A stretch of DNA of 5,240 nt from an uncultured Eubacteriales bacterium (GTDB lineage Bacteria > Bacillota > Clostridia > Peptostreptococcales > Anaerovoracaceae), in NCBI GenBank assembly GCA_902766915.1, contig CACXFN010000010.1, positions 1 through 5,240 on the forward strand. Direction: 5' to 3'. Of this stretch, positions 4,914-5,240 are shown piece after piece. Each line of letters starts with the position of its first letter. The first letter of the stretch is position 1. The translations under genes and the position numbers were made by a program. Under the pieces are notes generated by a model. That model searched no databases. It was not told the DNA's origin and saw only the letters and a list, made by a program, of their open reading frames with translations.

Positions 4914-5071
4914 AGATTGACATCATTTTGTTGAGAGAACCTCATTTCACTGCGGTCCTTTATCTCGTTTAGGTCTAGTCGAACCATACTTCGACGGCGA
5001 AGCCGCCTCTATAGAAGTATGTGTTCGGATTGACCCCTCGTGGTGGGCTACACAAGGATGATTTAGAACAC
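4914..5071. other. Non-coding convergent intergenic region
   Basis: This stretch separates the rightward TIM-barrel gene from the leftward PIN gene. I see no reading frame of note. It holds the hairpin at 4979-5028, a short possible extra stem (CCC...GGG at about 5034-5047), and GATTGAC repeated at about 4916 and 5028. No run of T residues follows the hairpin on either strand. Confidence 0.6.
4979..5028. repeat. Long inverted repeat / nested hairpin between convergent genes
   Basis: The left arm TCGAACCATACTTC (4979-4992) pairs with GAAGTATGTGTTCGG (5014-5028): 14 base pairs (one G-U) interrupted by a single bulged T at 5022. Inside the loop CGGC-GAA-GCCG (4995-5005) forms a second small stem. 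The structure can form on either strand's RNA. It could be a bidirectional transcription stop for the two converging genes, but it lacks the U-tract of an intrinsic terminator. It could equally be a dispersed palindromic element or part of a structured RNA covering more of 4914-5071. Confidence 0.75.
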
Positions 5072-5240
5072 TTATGTAAGATATCTTTCAACAAAGTCAG
5101 CAGCCTTGATTATCTCAATACCTTCATATTCCTTAATATCCAGTAGGTCATCATCTCCGCTGACTATATATAAAGCCTTTGCATCTACAGCGCAATTGAT
5201 GAATTTATCATCATCCGGATCACGACATACAGACACGCTA
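5072..5240 (-). CDS. PIN-domain protein, toxin-like, 3' part
   Basis: On the - strand the frame enters from the right edge and ends with TAA at 5074-5072, giving the last 55 residues. The readable part is CRDPDDDKFINCAVDAKALY followed by IVSGDDDLLDIKEYEGIEII and a final helix ending VERYLT. The RDPDDDKF-x-x-CA and SGDDDLL motifs belong to the C-terminal half of PIN-domain ribonucleases of the COG1569 putative toxin group; the acidic residues (the aspartates in RDPDDD and SGDDD) belong to the Mg2+ site. Such proteins usually cleave RNA and are paired with a small antitoxin gene upstream, which here would lie beyond the right edge. Whether the gene is intact cannot be judged. It is too short in this window to show a start. 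Confidence 0.85.
   Translation of the reverse strand, partial: SVSVCRDPDDDKFINCAVDAKALYIVSGDDDLLDIKEYEGIEIIKAADFVERYLT

Noticed and set aside
4972..4985. tRNA T-arm-like sequence (GGTCTAGTCGAACC)
   Set aside because: No acceptor stem, D-arm or anticodon arm can be placed around it, and the bases take part in the longer hairpin.
4979..5028. Ordinary intrinsic terminator
   Set aside because: The stem is good but neither strand has a U-tract after it; kept as an unexplained hairpin instead.
1..5240. Integron cassette array
   Set aside because: The small single genes suggest it, but no regularly placed attC-like site follows each gene, spacing is irregular, and no integrase is in view.

Overview
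The window reads as an accessory stretch of a low-to-moderate GC Firmicute chromosome. A clostridial, Lachnospiraceae-like host fits best: A/G-rich Shine-Dalgarno sites, codon choice, and a mix of small families (DUF4298, glycine-zipper, GyrI-like) common in that group. This host assignment is an inference from style, not from a marker gene. Every recognisable gene runs on the + strand except a PIN-domain gene entering from the right on the - strand.

Layout. 1-504: C-terminal part of a fold-type II PLP enzyme of the threonine-synthase-like group. 504-575: a GNAT acetyltransferase scrap with an in-frame internal deletion. 668-985: intact DUF4298 protein. 1094-1579: intact msrA. 1598-1950: radical SAM gene broken after about 100 codons. 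1985-2533: intact GNAT acetyltransferase. 2534-2623: tail of a lost glycine-zipper gene. 2640-2703: eight tandem 8-bp units. 2714-3025: PhzF-like remnant lacking its N-terminal part and an internal block. 3066-3266: intact glycine-zipper membrane miniprotein. 3298-3930: intact GyrI-like protein. 4017-4853: xylose-isomerase-like TIM-barrel protein. 4914-5071: non-coding, with a strong hairpin. 5072-5240: 3' end of a PIN-domain gene on the - strand.

The intact genes form no obvious single pathway. MsrA repairs oxidised methionine, the GNAT and GyrI-like proteins are of detoxification/small-molecule types, and the TIM-barrel protein probably acts on a sugar-like substrate. Spacing is often short and I see no clear intrinsic terminator, so some co-transcription is likely (msrA into the radical SAM remnant; glycine-zipper into GyrI-like).

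The striking property is the amount of gene debris. Four remnants lie among intact small genes, and two of them (GNAT, glycine-zipper) have an intact relative within 2 kb. I read this as a deletion- and duplication-prone cassette-like region. I did not find convincing evidence of a new multi-gene system; the best leads are the hairpin at 4979-5028, the octamer array and the paired remnant/intact paralogues.
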